In this document: one piece after another, positions 12,301 to 23,242 of the stretch
Layout of the letters: every line of letters begins with the position of its first letter
How positions within the stretch are numbered: the first letter of the stretch is position 1
From: Rhexocercosporidium sp. MPI-PUGE-AT-0058
Taxonomy: Eukaryota; Ascomycota; Leotiomycetes; Helotiales
NCBI GenBank assembly: GCA_020746875.1
Contig: JAGTJL010000002.1
Span: forward strand, 3,720,001 to 3,784,000
Length of the DNA: 64,000 bases
Direction: 5' to 3'
Notes under the pieces: model-generated
Told to the model about the DNA's origin: nothing
The model's database searches: none
What the model saw: the letters and a program-made list of their open reading frames with translations, nothing else
Translations under genes and position numbers: made by a program

Positions 12301-13690
12301 TGGCCACTGAAGCAGGACACGAATCAGTTGTTCAGTTGCTCGAGATCCTAGGCGGCAGAGAGTCACGCAGCTTAGACGACATTTTCGTCAAGAAGTCGCC
12401 AGGTCCTACGTCTGACATAACTCTGTCAACTGACGTCTCTATTTCAGGCGCAAGATCTAGCCTGAGGGATTCTCCCATGATCTCCAACCTCAGAAATTCT
12501 TCAGTGTATGCATTTCGAAGTATATGGTCACTATTCCTGCCTTCAGAGCTGCCGCCACACGTTTCCAGGATCCGATGGACTTGTAATTGTGGTCACCGGT
12601 CCTATGATGATTTTATTTCGGAACGTAAAGTTGTCGCGACTATTGCGGATAAAATGATTGCAAGTGGTGTCAAGGCAGAAATTGTCACGTGGCGTGAAAG
12701 CGGGATAAGCACGTTACTTTCATTATCGAAGAATTTCGCTTTGACTGGGTATAGAAGATATGCCGGAACTCATCGAGCATCCAACCAAAGTGCACCAAGC
12801 AATTTACGAGCAGTTACGAACTCCAGTGCCACTCCACAAATTTTGAGCCAAGGTGTACATGATGACACCCAAGATATTTCCGAAATGAAACTTGAATCCA
12901 CTGGTGGAGAACCGATTAAAGAGATCAAGGGAAAGGTCAAGGACGAAGTTAGATTTCTCCATCTTTGCATCCACACGCAATCCTCCCTTCCTTGTATGGC
13001 CCATATGAAAATAGATCCCAAAAGCGCACCAGCCAAAATTATCAAATACGATCAGCAGCTATTCAGGGAGATGAAGGAAAGGTATCGCAAAGAGTGTGAG
13101 AGGAGAGTGTCAGTTTTCATCAAATTGGAAGGCATTTACTTCGTTCAGGTAAGTCGTCACCGCATGGCTTGATCTCTGTACACTGACAGGCCCAGTTTCG
13201 CCTATTCCGAAGAAGATTGGTGGATGAGTTGAAGAAGAACAAGATTCCAACTGATACATCGGAATACGACTTCGTGCAAGTACCGGGGTTGACAGAAGGT
13301 GATTCACCCATTCCACCAAAGTTGATGCTACATTTTTACGAGGATCCCGAATGCATAGATGACGGCGTAATGTGTCTTGACGCACTCCCTAAGAGGAAAA
13401 TAGAACCGTTATACTGTGAGAGGGGCCAGTCAACCGTAGGATACGGAATATATCTGAAGGAAGAGCTGGATGAGACGTTTTTTGCTCTTATTAGGTGTTC
13501 TATAGCGCTTGCTGTTGGCGTTATTGGGTGGATTGCTTTTCTTGCGCGTAGTGATCTTGAAAAGAATTTTCCTTGGGCTGCTGTTTTATGGATCTCAGGT
13601 ATTGGGGTCTTCGCTCTGGAGCTGCTAAAAGAGTGGCTAAAAGCAAGATTTGAAGCCGGTACAATGACCACAAAAGCAAAGACTGAGTAA
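9363..13690 (+). CDS. Large ankyrin-repeat protein with C-terminal membrane segments
   Basis: Exons 9363-13148 and 13196-13690 give about 1426 residues; an alternative acceptor at 13190 adds two residues in frame. The first in-frame ATG is 9363. After a few diverged ankyrins come 24 almost identical units of 33 residues (consensus DGRTALHLAAQSGSIQAIQE, then LVRCGADVKAEDK) and one final unit (DGKTPLHLATEAGHESVVQL). Six units carry a 3-residue insertion in the first helix. The C-terminal third contains RIRWTCNCGHRSYDDF, a motif I associate with a fungal module often found beside NLR-type and ankyrin proteins. Two hydrophobic segments near the end (ALIRCSIALAVGVIGWIAF and AAVLWISGIGVFALELL) suggest membrane anchoring. 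The likely role is protein recognition by the ankyrin array. The near-identity of the repeats at DNA level points to recent unequal exchange. Confidence 0.85.
9799..12210 (+). repeat. Tandem 99-bp (and 108-bp) coding repeat array
   Basis: Twenty-four tandem units within the ankyrin gene. Eighteen are 99 bp and six are 108 bp (units 8, 12, 15, 17, 21 and 23). Units are nearly identical: CTCGCAGCACAATCAGGCTC, GAGCTCGTTCGC and AAGGCAGAAGACAAGGATGG recur throughout. Units 20-23 form an exact higher-order pair (99 + 108), so the latest duplication copied two units together. Confidence 0.9.
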
Positions 13691-13776
13691 ATCAGTACTG
13701 TACTTAAAATCTATCATTTTCACTTTATCTCTTATGTCGAATTCACGGAGGTTTTCGTCTACTATCTCATCGATAT

Positions 13777-14339
13777 TTGTCCCGTGAGCCAGTAAGGTGC
13801 AACAAGCATATCCGCAGGCAAAGCACAGACTCACTCAATAATTACAGTACACAACGGCTACAAAAGCATGCACAGAAGCTTGCAAATGCCGCTCAAGTAT
13901 CGTTTGCCGAATGTGCCCTCCTCAATAATCGAAACCAATTCTTGACCGAGGCAAACAATGACGCCAAAGTTCGCAGATCGACCAGGTCAATGGTTCTAGG
14001 AAAAGCGAAAGTTATGAGTTATCAGGACATTGAGGAAGCACGAGCAAAGCGTGCTGCGAAAGACGCTACCAAAAGCAAGGGAAAACGTGGTCGGAAGCGT
14101 AAGAACATAGAGACAGAGGCAAGTGAGGCAGAGCTAGAGCCAGAAGTGGAAGTGGTGAGTGGTACGGTAGGGGTGAAAAATGGCAAGGGCAGTCGTGTCC
14201 GCAGGCGTAGAAGTGCTGTGCTAGACGCAGAAAAGCCTGGAGCAGAGCCAGAACCACAGCCAGAACCACAACTGGAGTCACACTGGAGTCACAACTGGAG
14301 CCCGCGCCTTGGAGGGCACCAGTGGCGCGGATGTATTGA
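13777..14339 (+). pseudogene. C-terminal fragment of a Fot/pogo-type transposase
   Basis: The translated segment has KLANAAQVSFAECALL, KVRRSTRSMVLGKAKVMSY and a KGKRGRKRK basic stretch followed by a Glu/Pro-rich tail, all typical of the C terminus of fungal Tc1/mariner (Fot/pogo-like) transposases. The expected end of such proteins, PWRAPVARMY and stop, is present at 14310-14339 but in a different frame from the upstream part. There is therefore a frameshift near 14270-14305. The helix-turn-helix and DDE catalytic domains are missing upstream, where the ankyrin gene ends at 13690. This is a dead remnant. I see no matching terminal repeats around it. Confidence 0.7.
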
Positions 14340-14379
14340 GCGAGCGCATGTTACTGTGTCTCATTTCTGTTATCACCTA

Positions 14380-14618
14380 ACGTCCGTCCCTGCGTGGCGA
14401 AAAACCGGTGTGCCGAAAAATTAGACAAATTTCAAAATTCACAAATCGTTGTAACTTATTAATAAGAATAGTTTGGTGAACTTCTTACTAACTTTAAATA
14501 TAATTTTTTTTGGTTGTGGTTAGTTTAAAGAGGACGTCGTAGAGAAAAATCCGTGATCCTTGTAATCTCATTGGTCGTTTTCGGCATACCAGGTTTTTCG
14601 CCACGCAAGGACAGACGT
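14380..14618. mobile_element. MITE with 44-bp inverted ends and TA target duplication
   Basis: The left end begins ACGTCCGTCCCTGCGTGGCG and continues through GGTGTGCCGAAAA. The right end is its inverse (ACGTCTGTCCTTGCGTGGCG on the minus strand, then GGTATGCCGAAAA). TA flanks both ends (14378-14379 and 14619-14620), as expected for Tc1/mariner-type insertion. Length is 239 bp, the interior is AT-rich and non-coding. The terminal sequence resembles that of the elements at 35229 and 41234, so they form one family or superfamily. It sits 41 bp after the transposase fragment, but I cannot say that the two belong together. Confidence 0.8.
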
Positions 14619-14879
14619 TAATATAATGATCTTGCGAACGAGTAACTAAGATAGCATATCTTGAGATTATTCACGCCATCAAAGATTCCTTGTTCCAACT
14701 GTACACCATTCTGTTTTGAACTTAGACTTTGCCAGTTCGATTCTTTATCTTCCCATTCGTCTACTCTCACCAGATCATGACTTCTGTGTGTGTCCCCATT
14801 GATGCACGCTGTGACCCGCCGTTTCGAAGAGATGCAGCCAGGAATTTGGACTCGTAAAGCCAGTTGCTTCTGGCATTTA

Positions 14880-15110
14880 GGGCACTCGTCTTCTCAAAAC
14901 CTTTCCCAAGCTAGAACAGGACCCTTCTCCGGACAATATTCTGATAACCCAGAACCAAGATCTCAGATCTGGATTCTTAGATTCCGGTTATTTTGCTCAA
15001 GGTCCAAATCGTGCTCTGCATCATGCAGTCCGCGATCCCACATACGAAGTACTACCTTCGCAGCTCTTGGAGTGGGGATCCTGGTTGATTTCAACGACGT
15101 CCTGGCTCTT
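14880..15110. repeat. Dispersed repeat copy
   Basis: It contains GATTCTTAGATTCCGG, TCGTGCTCTGCATCATGCAG, TCCGCGATCCCA and CTTGGAGTGGGGATCCTGGT in the same order as 7290-7410, about 80-90 percent similar by eye. It has no coding capacity. The flanking stretch 14640-14880 shows nothing recognisable. Confidence 0.55.
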
Positions 15111-15349
15111 TTCACACCTACTTCGTACATGCCCAAAAGATCAAAGACTTGGCGTCTGTGCGTACTGCTCGAAGATTCCACTTCACATGGGGTATTAACC
15201 AATGAACCAATCCGGTTTACTCTTTCTCATCTGTAACAAGTAAAATATGGGTCATTTAGCATAGACATCAGATCTTTGATCTTTGCCTCCTGTACGAAGT
15301 ATGTCCGGAAGTGAGCCTATCATGAATGCCAAGATAGTGCACCGGCCGC

Positions 15350-15760
15350 TGACTGCAGGTTCGAAGCGCCCACAGTGAAGCTCATACACGCGCATTTGGC
15401 TAGCATACCGGTGCCTTGGTAGCGAGCCTTGAAATGCTCAGCTGCTCCAGAGGCTCAGAACGGTCTTTGTTCTGAAATCTGGGGTCTGAGATCTGGGATC
15501 TGGGTTCTTAGATTCGGATACCCTGCTCTTTGACCCACGAGTTGCGCTCTGCATCATGCAGTCAGCTATCTCATGCATGAAGCATGCATTGACGCCCTTG
15601 GCAGTCTGAAGATCCCTCTCGGAGCTGGGGGTACCCTGAGCGCCGCTTGAGAGGATCCCAACCTAAATTGCTGGGATATACCTGGAGAAGCTGCGGGACC
15701 CGTCTCCAGACTCCTCGTAATGTCGAGATAGGAAGGTGCAGAGGCAACATGTTCAGGTAA
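15350..15760. repeat. Dispersed repeat copy
   Basis: It matches parts of 7400-7800: GCAGGTTCGAAGCGCCCACA, the GAAATCTGGGGTCTGAGATC block, CTGCATCATGCAGTCAGC, then CATGCATTGACGCCCTTGGC and a degenerate GCTGGGATATACCTGG. It ends just downstream of the stop codon of the patatin-like gene. Confidence 0.55.
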
Positions 15761-15877
15761 GCGCCGAGCGCAAATGCATGACAGTGCATCGCATCGCTAG
15801 CGTTCCACTGCCTTGGTAACAAGGTGAATCATGTGAGGCTGCACGTCCCGTTCTGGTTGGATCGACAAGACCGCATC

Positions 15878-18719
15878 TTAGATGAATCGGGCCGACGAGT
15901 TCATTGAACCAAAGTATCTCAATTTGTGGTCTTTGTTTCCGAAAACGCAATTTAATCCTTCATCCTCGATAAGGTGCTGCAGTCTGTATGGACAATTGCT
16001 AATCCTCCGGCTTGTGCTTGTGATCCCGTCGATTTTTACGTCCAGACTATGCGCAAGGGTGGGCACCGACATCTCGATGCACCTCGAGAACGCAATTCCC
16101 CGCCCAGCCTCATCGTGAAGCTGTTGGCTGACGCATGGAACGCTCTGGTAATCGAAGTAGAACCTCGAGCGACGTTCTCGTAGTTTGGCTATCAGAATTC
16201 GATATGCCCTTGATGTAGGCGCTATCCTGCAACGAACCTGTAATCGGCAAAACATGTGTCCAAGTTCATCAAGCTGAGGAACTCCAATCAGCTCAAGGTA
16301 AAAGAGCGACGCCAGAAGAGCATCGTCACTTCTTCTCCGCATCTCGGCGTCATTCTTCAAACGGAAGTCGGCCATCCATGTGGGAACGCTCTCGGGTATC
16401 CTTGGTTGATCGTAGGGGGGACTGCGAGCTCCTAAAGCCAGGAGTATATCTGGTGATCTGCCGTCTCTTTTCCAGATGAGATCTTGCTCTCGAAGAGTAA
16501 TAGCCGTAGTCTCCTCTGGAAGATTGCGCTCATTCGCATGATACCCATGTACGGATTTAGGTGAGAGGGCCATTCGCGCACTTCTCCTTGTTAGTATATA
16601 TCATGCTCCTTCCGGATTATTGGACTTACCATTGAGAAAGTTGCACTTCGTTCTTAATCTTTGCTTCTCGAACATGCTTGTACGTCAGTGATCCTTTTCC
16701 ATCCACGTTATAGTTCGAGAGGAGGCAGGTTGCCGAATCCTTGGATCGGCTCACAATCAGACCAATCTTGGTGCCCTCCGGTTGGCATTCCAGCAGGGTC
16801 GTGTCTCCAAATATCGCGTTCAGACTAGAGATGATCCTCATCGACGATTGCAGAGACCCACTCCAGCGAGGCAGGGCCTTGAAGGCACCCTCTATCCTTT
16901 TCAAAGCGTAGTTCGTCTCATAGCCAGAGAATGTGCTGGCATCGGAGAACCTCGAAACCGGCTCCTCGTTTGGCCCCTGAAGGCTACGTCTTATGTTTTG
17001 ATAATTTATGTCCACATCTGAGTCCCGATTGTCTTTGCAGAATCTTTCCAAGACGACCCAGGCACCAATGCCACTCCCAACTACCATGTCAAAATGCTCT
17101 CGTATGCCCATAGGCAATCTCATTTCCTTCTCAAGCACATCTAGCACTTCGAAATCGCTGTAGGACCCTCCATCCAACAACACGCATCGCACTCCTGCCG
17201 TGGGCGGTTTCAATAGTATTGAAATCTTCATGGAAGCGTCGCACAGCGGGCATGCGTCAAAATGGAACCTCCATGGCTCGTCTAGCTCCGGTCGACCATG
17301 GAGAACAACGCATGTGTCACATAGCGAATGCTTGCAGGGCAGAACGGGGCTCGGTACTCGGGCAAGGCACGATAAACATGTGGAGTTGCTGAACGTAATC
17401 GCCCATACATCAGAAAAGCATTGGAGGTGCTGCTTATGAATCCACGCCGTGTTGTTAAAGTCTTGACTTTCACAGAAGTTGCTTTCGATCTCTTGTATGA
17501 CTTGTTCTGAATTCGGTACATCAGTCAAAGCAGTCTCCAGAGTCGATAGGTATAAGGATTGGAAGACGAGGCGAGGGTCGAAGACTTCTGACGTTAGTAT
17601 CTACATTCCAGGGGGCGCTGCAGACTCACTGTGAGCACCCGGTGGAAAGCTGTCCAAACGCAGGGCGGAAGCAATTACTGTAGCAACCACGTGCTGCTGC
17701 TCGTTTGAGACACAGGCTGCGACGCGTGCCAAGTGTGACGCGAGATCCGTAGGCACTGGGTTAGGGATCCTCGATATTTCAATGAAATCGAGTGGTGCGG
17801 TGATACTGTTGGCGAACTGGCGGCACGCAAACTGAAAGAAGTATTGAAGATGTCTCGCTGTAAATGCAATTTTGGCCACCTTGCGGAAGTTATGGATCTC
17901 TTCGGATTCGCACAGAAGTCGTGTTCGGAATCTCTCGAGATGCATCTTATTACTGGTAGCCGGAAGAGACAATAGCCGCACCTCAAAAGCATTCTCCTTC
18001 AACAGCTTTTCAAAATGAACATCTGGCAGACTTTCGTCCGCAAACCGTCCTGGAAAGCTCTTTTCTTCACGAATTATATGTCGAAGCTGCTTCAGGAATT
18101 TGGTGGTAGCCAGTTTCTCATCAAACATTCCGTGCTCATCTCTTACAAAGATCATTACTCGAGCAAATGTGGATGACGGAAATACCGGTTGACTATTTCG
18201 AATTCTTAACCAAGAAGCGAGGACCTTGGCAACACTGTCTGTTCCCTCGAAGTCATCTGCAAAAATGCATACGATGGTGCTAAATGGAAGCAGTAGCTGG
18301 CTGTATACCAGATGTGCTATTGTATTTGGTCCCATTGCCCGTGGGATATTTTGGAGCCATTTAAGAGGGTGTGTTTCGACCCCGCTACTGACTTTCTCGC
18401 TAGTAAGGAGCGCAGATGGAGACAGAGCGTTATGTAGCTCACAGTCGGCAATGAAAAGAGGGGCATCAGACGTGAAGTGGGCAGGAACAGTCCGTAGAAC
18501 TATCTTTTTGTGTCTTTCTCTTGGTTGTAATAACAGACTCTTTTCCATGTACAGCTTTTTCGTCTTGTCTCCAATGAAAGCGAAAATTTGGGGGGTCTGC
18601 TCCTCTGGATGCAGGAGTATCTGCAGAGGCGTGTATGCACGTAGATTCTCTCGAAGATAAACGTCCCGAAATCTACAGCATAAGTCAATCCAGACCGTGT
18701 CACCATAATAGTTAGCCAT
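15878..18719 (-). CDS. Degenerate patatin-like protein with an internal RING-like region
   Basis: Exons (minus strand) 18719-17630, 17587-16630 and 16580-15878 give about 916 residues. Introns are 42 and 49 nt with ACTAAC branch sites. The N-terminal third resembles the leader region of fungal patatin-like proteins (HPLKWLQNIPRAMGPNTIAH, FSTIVCIFADDFEGTDSVA). A Cys/His cluster around residues 434-480 (CLSC, CKHSLCDTC, CPLC) looks like a zinc RING-type module. The patatin core follows (GVRCVLLDGGSYSDF, FDMVVGSGIGAW). In active members the nucleophile serine lies in GTSxGG; here the aligned residues are GSGIGA, so the serine position is changed, and no DGG with the catalytic Asp is visible later. 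It is probably not an active lipase. Patatin-like genes are a recurrent Starship cargo family. The N terminus could lie further upstream. Confidence 0.7.
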
Positions 18720-18955
18720 CCTGGCGTTATTCTGACGAGTGGGAAAGTTTGAATAAGTCGGAGCGATAGAAATATATGTTTCTCTCGCAACCCTGTCCCA
18801 GTGCCGTATCGGGTTCTGGGGTAGCTCATGAGATTGGTTTGTGGATAGATCTGAATTGATGTTTGCGGTTCTCGGAGCTCGGCTCTGAGATCCCAGTTAG
18901 GTGTTCGGTAAACAAACCTTACTGGTCGTAGCCTAGTCGAACTACCCATTCCCAC

Positions 18956-20420
18956 TTCCGTAATAGTTCGAGGTAGTACTACCGGGTAATACTACCTAGC
19001 ACCGCTTGAAACCAAGAACTGAAGGTGGCCTGGGTAGTACTACCAGGTAATGCTACCTCGCATTTCTTCAAACTAGGAACTGAACATGCCTTGGGTACTT
19101 GGTACCAGGGAATGCTACCCCGCATTTTTGGCAACCAAGAACTGGTCACCTAGTCGTGCTACCCAATCCCATTTCCCTAATAGTTCGAGGTAGCACTACC
19201 AGGTAATGCTACCCAGCGTCTTCTGATGCCAGGAGCTGAACATGGCCAGAGTATGGCCTAGGTAGTACTACCAGGTAATACTACCCAGCATCTCCTGATA
19301 CCGGGAACTGAATATGGCCTGAGTATGGCCTAGGTAGTACTACCAGGTAATACTACCAGGTAATACTACCCAGCGTCTCCTGATACCGGGAACTGGTCAT
19401 AGTCTGGTCGTGCTACCCAGTCCCACTTCCCCCACAGTTTAAGGTAGTACTACCAGGTAATACTACCCAGCATCTCCTAAAACCGGGAACTGAAGAGGGC
19501 TAGAGTATGCCTAGGTAGTACTACCAGGTAGTGCTACCCAGCGTCACCTGAAACCGAGAACTGAGCATGGCTAGAGTATGGCCTAGGTAGTACTACCAGG
19601 TAATACTACCCAGCATCTCCTGATACCAGGAACTGAATATGGCCTGAGTATGGCCTAGGTAGTACTACCAGGTAATACTACCAGGTAATACTACCCAGCG
19701 TCTCCTGATACCGGGAACTGGTCATAGTCTGGTCGTGCTACCCAGTCCCACTTCCCCCACAGTTCAAGGTAGTACTACCAGGTAATACTACCCAGCGTCC
19801 CCTGAAACCGAGAACTGAGCATGGCTAGAGTATGGCCTAGGTAGTACTACCAGGTAATACTACCCAGCATCTCCTGAAACCGAGAACTGAGCATGGCTAG
19901 AGTATGGCCTAGGTAGTACTACCAGGTAATACTACCCAGCATCTCCTGAAACCGAGAACTGAGCATGGCTAGAGTATGGCCTAGGTAGTACTACCAGGTA
20001 ATACTACCCAGCGTCTCCTGATACCGGGAACTGGTTATAGTCTGGTCGTGCTACCCAGTCCCACTTCCCCCACAGTTCAAGGTAGTACTACCAGGTAATA
20101 CTACCCAGCGTCCCCTGAAACCGAGAACTGAGCATGGCTAGAGTATGGCCTAGGTAGTACTACCAGGTAATACTACCCAGCGTCCCCTGACACCGGGAAC
20201 TGGTCATAGCCTGGTCGTGCTACCCAGTGCCACTTCCATATCGTTGAGATAATACCACCAGGTAGTGCTACCTCGTATTTCTTGAAACCAGGAACTGAAC
20301 ATGGGTTGGGTAGCACTACCAGGGAATGCTACCTTGCCTCCCTTGAAACCAAGAACTGAAGGTGGCCTGGGTAGTACTACCAGATATTATTACCCAGCAT
20401 CCCTTAGAATCGGGAACTGG
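18956..20420. repeat. 1.5-kb minisatellite built on GGTAGTACTACC
   Basis: About 19 units, each containing the 12-bp palindrome GGTAGTACTACC or a variant, followed by AGGTAATACTACCCAGC and then ACCGGGAACTGA-like sequence. Spacing alternates between about 72 bp and about 98-111 bp. The longer units carry an extra GGTCGTGCTACCCAGTCCCA block. Outer units at both ends are diverged; central units are nearly identical, the usual picture for array growth by unequal exchange. It lies between the divergent starts of the patatin-like (minus) and DUF3723 (plus) genes and ends about 100 bp from the latter. Confidence 0.9.
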
Positions 20421-20519
20421 TCATAGCCTGGTGATACTACTTGGTCGTCAATCTACACGGAAATATCTGGATGGCGAGACATACTGTAGAGTCGTCCCCA
20501 CCAGCTTGAACGGAGAAGA

Positions 20520-23168
20520 ATGGATGGCGTGTATGAGCCTCAGTCTACTGATACACCCGGGGTCTATTCCCCTCAAACTCTACTGTCTCAGTGGCAAACA
20601 TATCTTGATACTACTCTATGGCAAACATCTCCAGATCCTACCCAAAAGTATTCAGATGGCGAGGTGTACTGTAGGGTCCGCTTCTGCCAGCTGGCTGAAC
20701 TAGAATATCTGCAAGATGAGTGGATGTCGTGTTTGAGCGCCTCCAAGCAACGCAATCTCTCATGGCTACTTGAACGGACGAGTTACACTGAACGACTAGA
20801 TATGCTGGTAATCTTCCAGGGTCTATGGGTAGGGTTTGAGTTAGGAAATATCCGGCAACTTTTCGCACTCCGCTGTGATGAGGAACTTCAAAGGTATTCG
20901 TCGAGGATATCGGAAACGTGGAGTAAAATAACTCTATATGACGATGAGATCGGAGCTTCAGTTGATGTGATAACTGCTCAAAGTTTACAAGGAAGGGCAC
21001 CTTTTGCCAGTATCTCAGATCGTGAAGCCATAATAAAAGACATGGATTCAGGACTTCTTTTCTCGAAAGTGACAAACATACGAACTCGGCAGCGTATCCA
21101 AGAGGAGATTTTGGGTCTTGACCTCATTATCCCAACCATCAAGACGCTCCATGAGAATTCAAAACTTTTGGGGATTGGCGTACAGGTCATAAGAAGAGAG
21201 TTGACACAAGACAGAAGTGGATCTCTTTTCGAGTCACTCTGTAGCATGTGGTCACCCCAAGCCTCGTGCTTTCTGGAAACACAGGAAGGTATTTTTGCCT
21301 CTGCTATAGCCCCCAATGATGTTGATCCCGCATATTTGGCCTATTTCCTAGTTTTCATTGCAGCTTTAAGGAAATTTGCGAAGCTCGGCGACGATCCTCC
21401 ACAAAGAGATGTAAGAAGCGTACCAGCACAAGCTCGAATTGAGCCTGTTGACCAGACCTTATTTGCCCGGAGAGCAAAATTTCTAGGCTATAACAGCCGT
21501 CAGATACAGGAGAATTGCAACCTTATCAATGGCCACCTTCCAGTAGCACACTCTCCACTGACCCCCTATCGAAAACGGAAGCAGGACCTAAGGGCAAGAT
21601 GTGGTCGGCCCCATAGCTATGCCTATGCAGAAATAGAAAGAAATCTTTTTATTACCAACCTTGCTCGAGCCCGCCGGGATCCGAGCCGAACCCCATCTGC
21701 CATGTTTATTCTGCAAGACTTTTTGAGGGCTTTCTTCCGTCCCAATGTCATTTATGCAGAATGGGCGCTTGTACCGAGGGCAGTCGTCGACTTGACAGCC
21801 CCATTGCCTGTTGGTATTCGAGACACTGTTAGGCATCATGGATCACCACGGCAGATGATGTCAGAAGCGCATCAAACATCTTCAGTGCCTCCGTCGTCAA
21901 TGAATCCTTTCCTTGCTTACAGAGAGACCAACACACCCCTAACCGACACATCTATCAATTCTCAAACATCTCAACAAGTTTCTACGTCTTCATTACCTGT
22001 GAGAGACATGCACTCATCTCAAGTATTTGATCTTGCCTCCCAACTTGTGGATACGACTATGGAAGTAGACTCAGGAGATCAAACCCACCAATCTCAGAGT
22101 TCGCAGAGAATGAGTATCAACTCGAGCCCCAGAGGTGAATTTGGTCAGCAGACTACTACAATCTACACGCAGGAAGACTTTGAATTGGAAGAAGAATCGA
22201 GCACCACCTCCACAGCTAATGGTGGTGACGATGCTTGGGTCTCTGACGGTTCTACAGTAGTGGCAAGGGGAGAAAGTGATGCGGATCGAAGTTCACTTGA
22301 CAAATCTCAAATTAGGTCTAACTTGGACCTGAGCCAACAAACAGCTGACACTTCCTCCGCCCGGTCAAGATTCGCCCGCAGACCAGGATCGGTGATCAAT
22401 CAAGCTCGAGGAGGGATGCATGGCCAAAGGTCTTTCATGATGGCAAATTTGCGAGTAAACAAACGTCCCAATTCAAGACGAATGGGAAGGTTTCTTGGGG
22501 GCCGACGGCAGGCGATCAGACCCTCTCAAATCACTGAACGCAACGAATCGGAGTCGGCCTGTGGGGTGAGGTCTCCTAAGGGGAAAGCTATTCTCCAAAA
22601 CATAGACTTCATTGACGACACTCGACCTGGAGAAAGTAGTCAGCCACCTGATCTACTTCAAAGGGAAAGAACCATTGAGGTTGGAAACGGGCGTCGAGTA
22701 AGATCGTATCTGGGACTTACTCAAGACGGAATTGAAAGCCACGAACGAAGACCAGGCTTTATGCCTTGGAGGGATGAAGAAATCGGCTCAGCTAGCAATT
22801 CAACGAGATGGGGCAGGCCCGCACGATCCTATATTAGATTACAAACCGGATCTGAAAGCGAAAGTTCTTCGTCATCGACCAAGGGAAGGGAAGTTGTGCG
22901 CCTCGTAACGCCAGCAGAGTCTTCTGTCGAATTCCTCGAATACAACGGCATGAAACTTCTCACAAAGAGCACCACAAATCTCACGGAATATTTGAAACGA
23001 AGGAAAGGATGGGTGGGCATGATAGCTGTGGACAGGGAACTGAGAACTCTCAGACTCGATCATATTGCTAAATACATGGAGATCAACAGGTTAGAAGATA
23101 GCCATCCAAAACTCATCTTAGTTAAACAGCCACACGCCGAGCGTTTCAGAATGAACTACTTTAGATAG
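20520..23168 (+). CDS. DUF3723-family protein, 882 residues
   Basis: Single long exon with the ATG at 20520. The N-terminal half matches my memory of the fungal DUF3723 pattern: a segment with LQDEWMSCLSASKQRNLSWL, FQGLWVGFELGNIRQLFALR, SVDVITAQSLQGRAPF and IPTIKTLHENSKLL, then RARCGRPHSYAYAEIERNLF. The middle (about residues 450-770) is Ser/Arg-rich and probably disordered. A folded C-terminal block contains NGMKLLTKSTTNLTEYL and KGWVGMIAVDRELRTLRLDH. The function of DUF3723 is unknown. The family is known mainly because its members are frequent Starship cargo. The gene starts next to the minisatellite and converges on the MADS-like gene, with 74 bp between stop codons. Confidence 0.7.
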   Translation: MDGVYEPQSTDTPGVYSPQTLLSQWQTYLDTTLWQTSPDPTQKYSDGEVYCRVRFCQLAELEYLQDEWMSCLSASKQRNLSWLLERTSYTERLDMLVIFQGLWVGFELGNIRQLFALRCDEELQRYSSRISETWSKITLYDDEIGASVDVITAQSLQGRAPFASISDREAIIKDMDSGLLFSKVTNIRTRQRIQEEILGLDLIIPTIKTLHENSKLLGIGVQVIRRELTQDRSGSLFESLCSMWSPQASCFLETQEGIFASAIAPNDVDPAYLAYFLVFIAALRKFAKLGDDPPQRDVRSVPAQARIEPVDQTLFARRAKFLGYNSRQIQENCNLINGHLPVAHSPLTPYRKRKQDLRARCGRPHSYAYAEIERNLFITNLARARRDPSRTPSAMFILQDFLRAFFRPNVIYAEWALVPRAVVDLTAPLPVGIRDTVRHHGSPRQMMSEAHQTSSVPPSSMNPFLAYRETNTPLTDTSINSQTSQQVSTSSLPVRDMHSSQVFDLASQLVDTTMEVDSGDQTHQSQSSQRMSINSSPRGEFGQQTTTIYTQEDFELEEESSTTSTANGGDDAWVSDGSTVVARGESDADRSSLDKSQIRSNLDLSQQTADTSSARSRFARRPGSVINQARGGMHGQRSFMMANLRVNKRPNSRRMGRFLGGRRQAIRPSQITERNESESACGVRSPKGKAILQNIDFIDDTRPGESSQPPDLLQRERTIEVGNGRRVRSYLGLTQDGIESHERRPGFMPWRDEEIGSASNSTRWGRPARSYIRLQTGSESESSSSSTKGREVVRLVTPAESSVEFLEYNGMKLLTKSTTNLTEYLKRRKGWVGMIAVDRELRTLRLDHIAKYMEINRLEDSHPKLILVKQPHAERFRMNYFR

Positions 23169-23242
23169 CTGTGCAAGAAAGAAACATGTGCAAGCGGGGA
23201 AAGAGCCAAGGGTTTGTAACATAACATGAATACATGATTGAG

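Noticed and set aside
18500..18955. Alternative N-terminal frame upstream of the patatin-like gene
   Set aside because: Overlaps the recognised exon in another frame; it could hold a leader exon, but no splice site joins it convincingly.
18956..20420. Array considered as a CRISPR-like repeat
   Set aside because: Fungal DNA; units are contiguous with similar spacers and irregular lengths, so it is a minisatellite.
20362..20703. Frame overlapping the start of the DUF3723 gene
   Set aside because: Begins inside the minisatellite and lies in another frame from the recognised protein.
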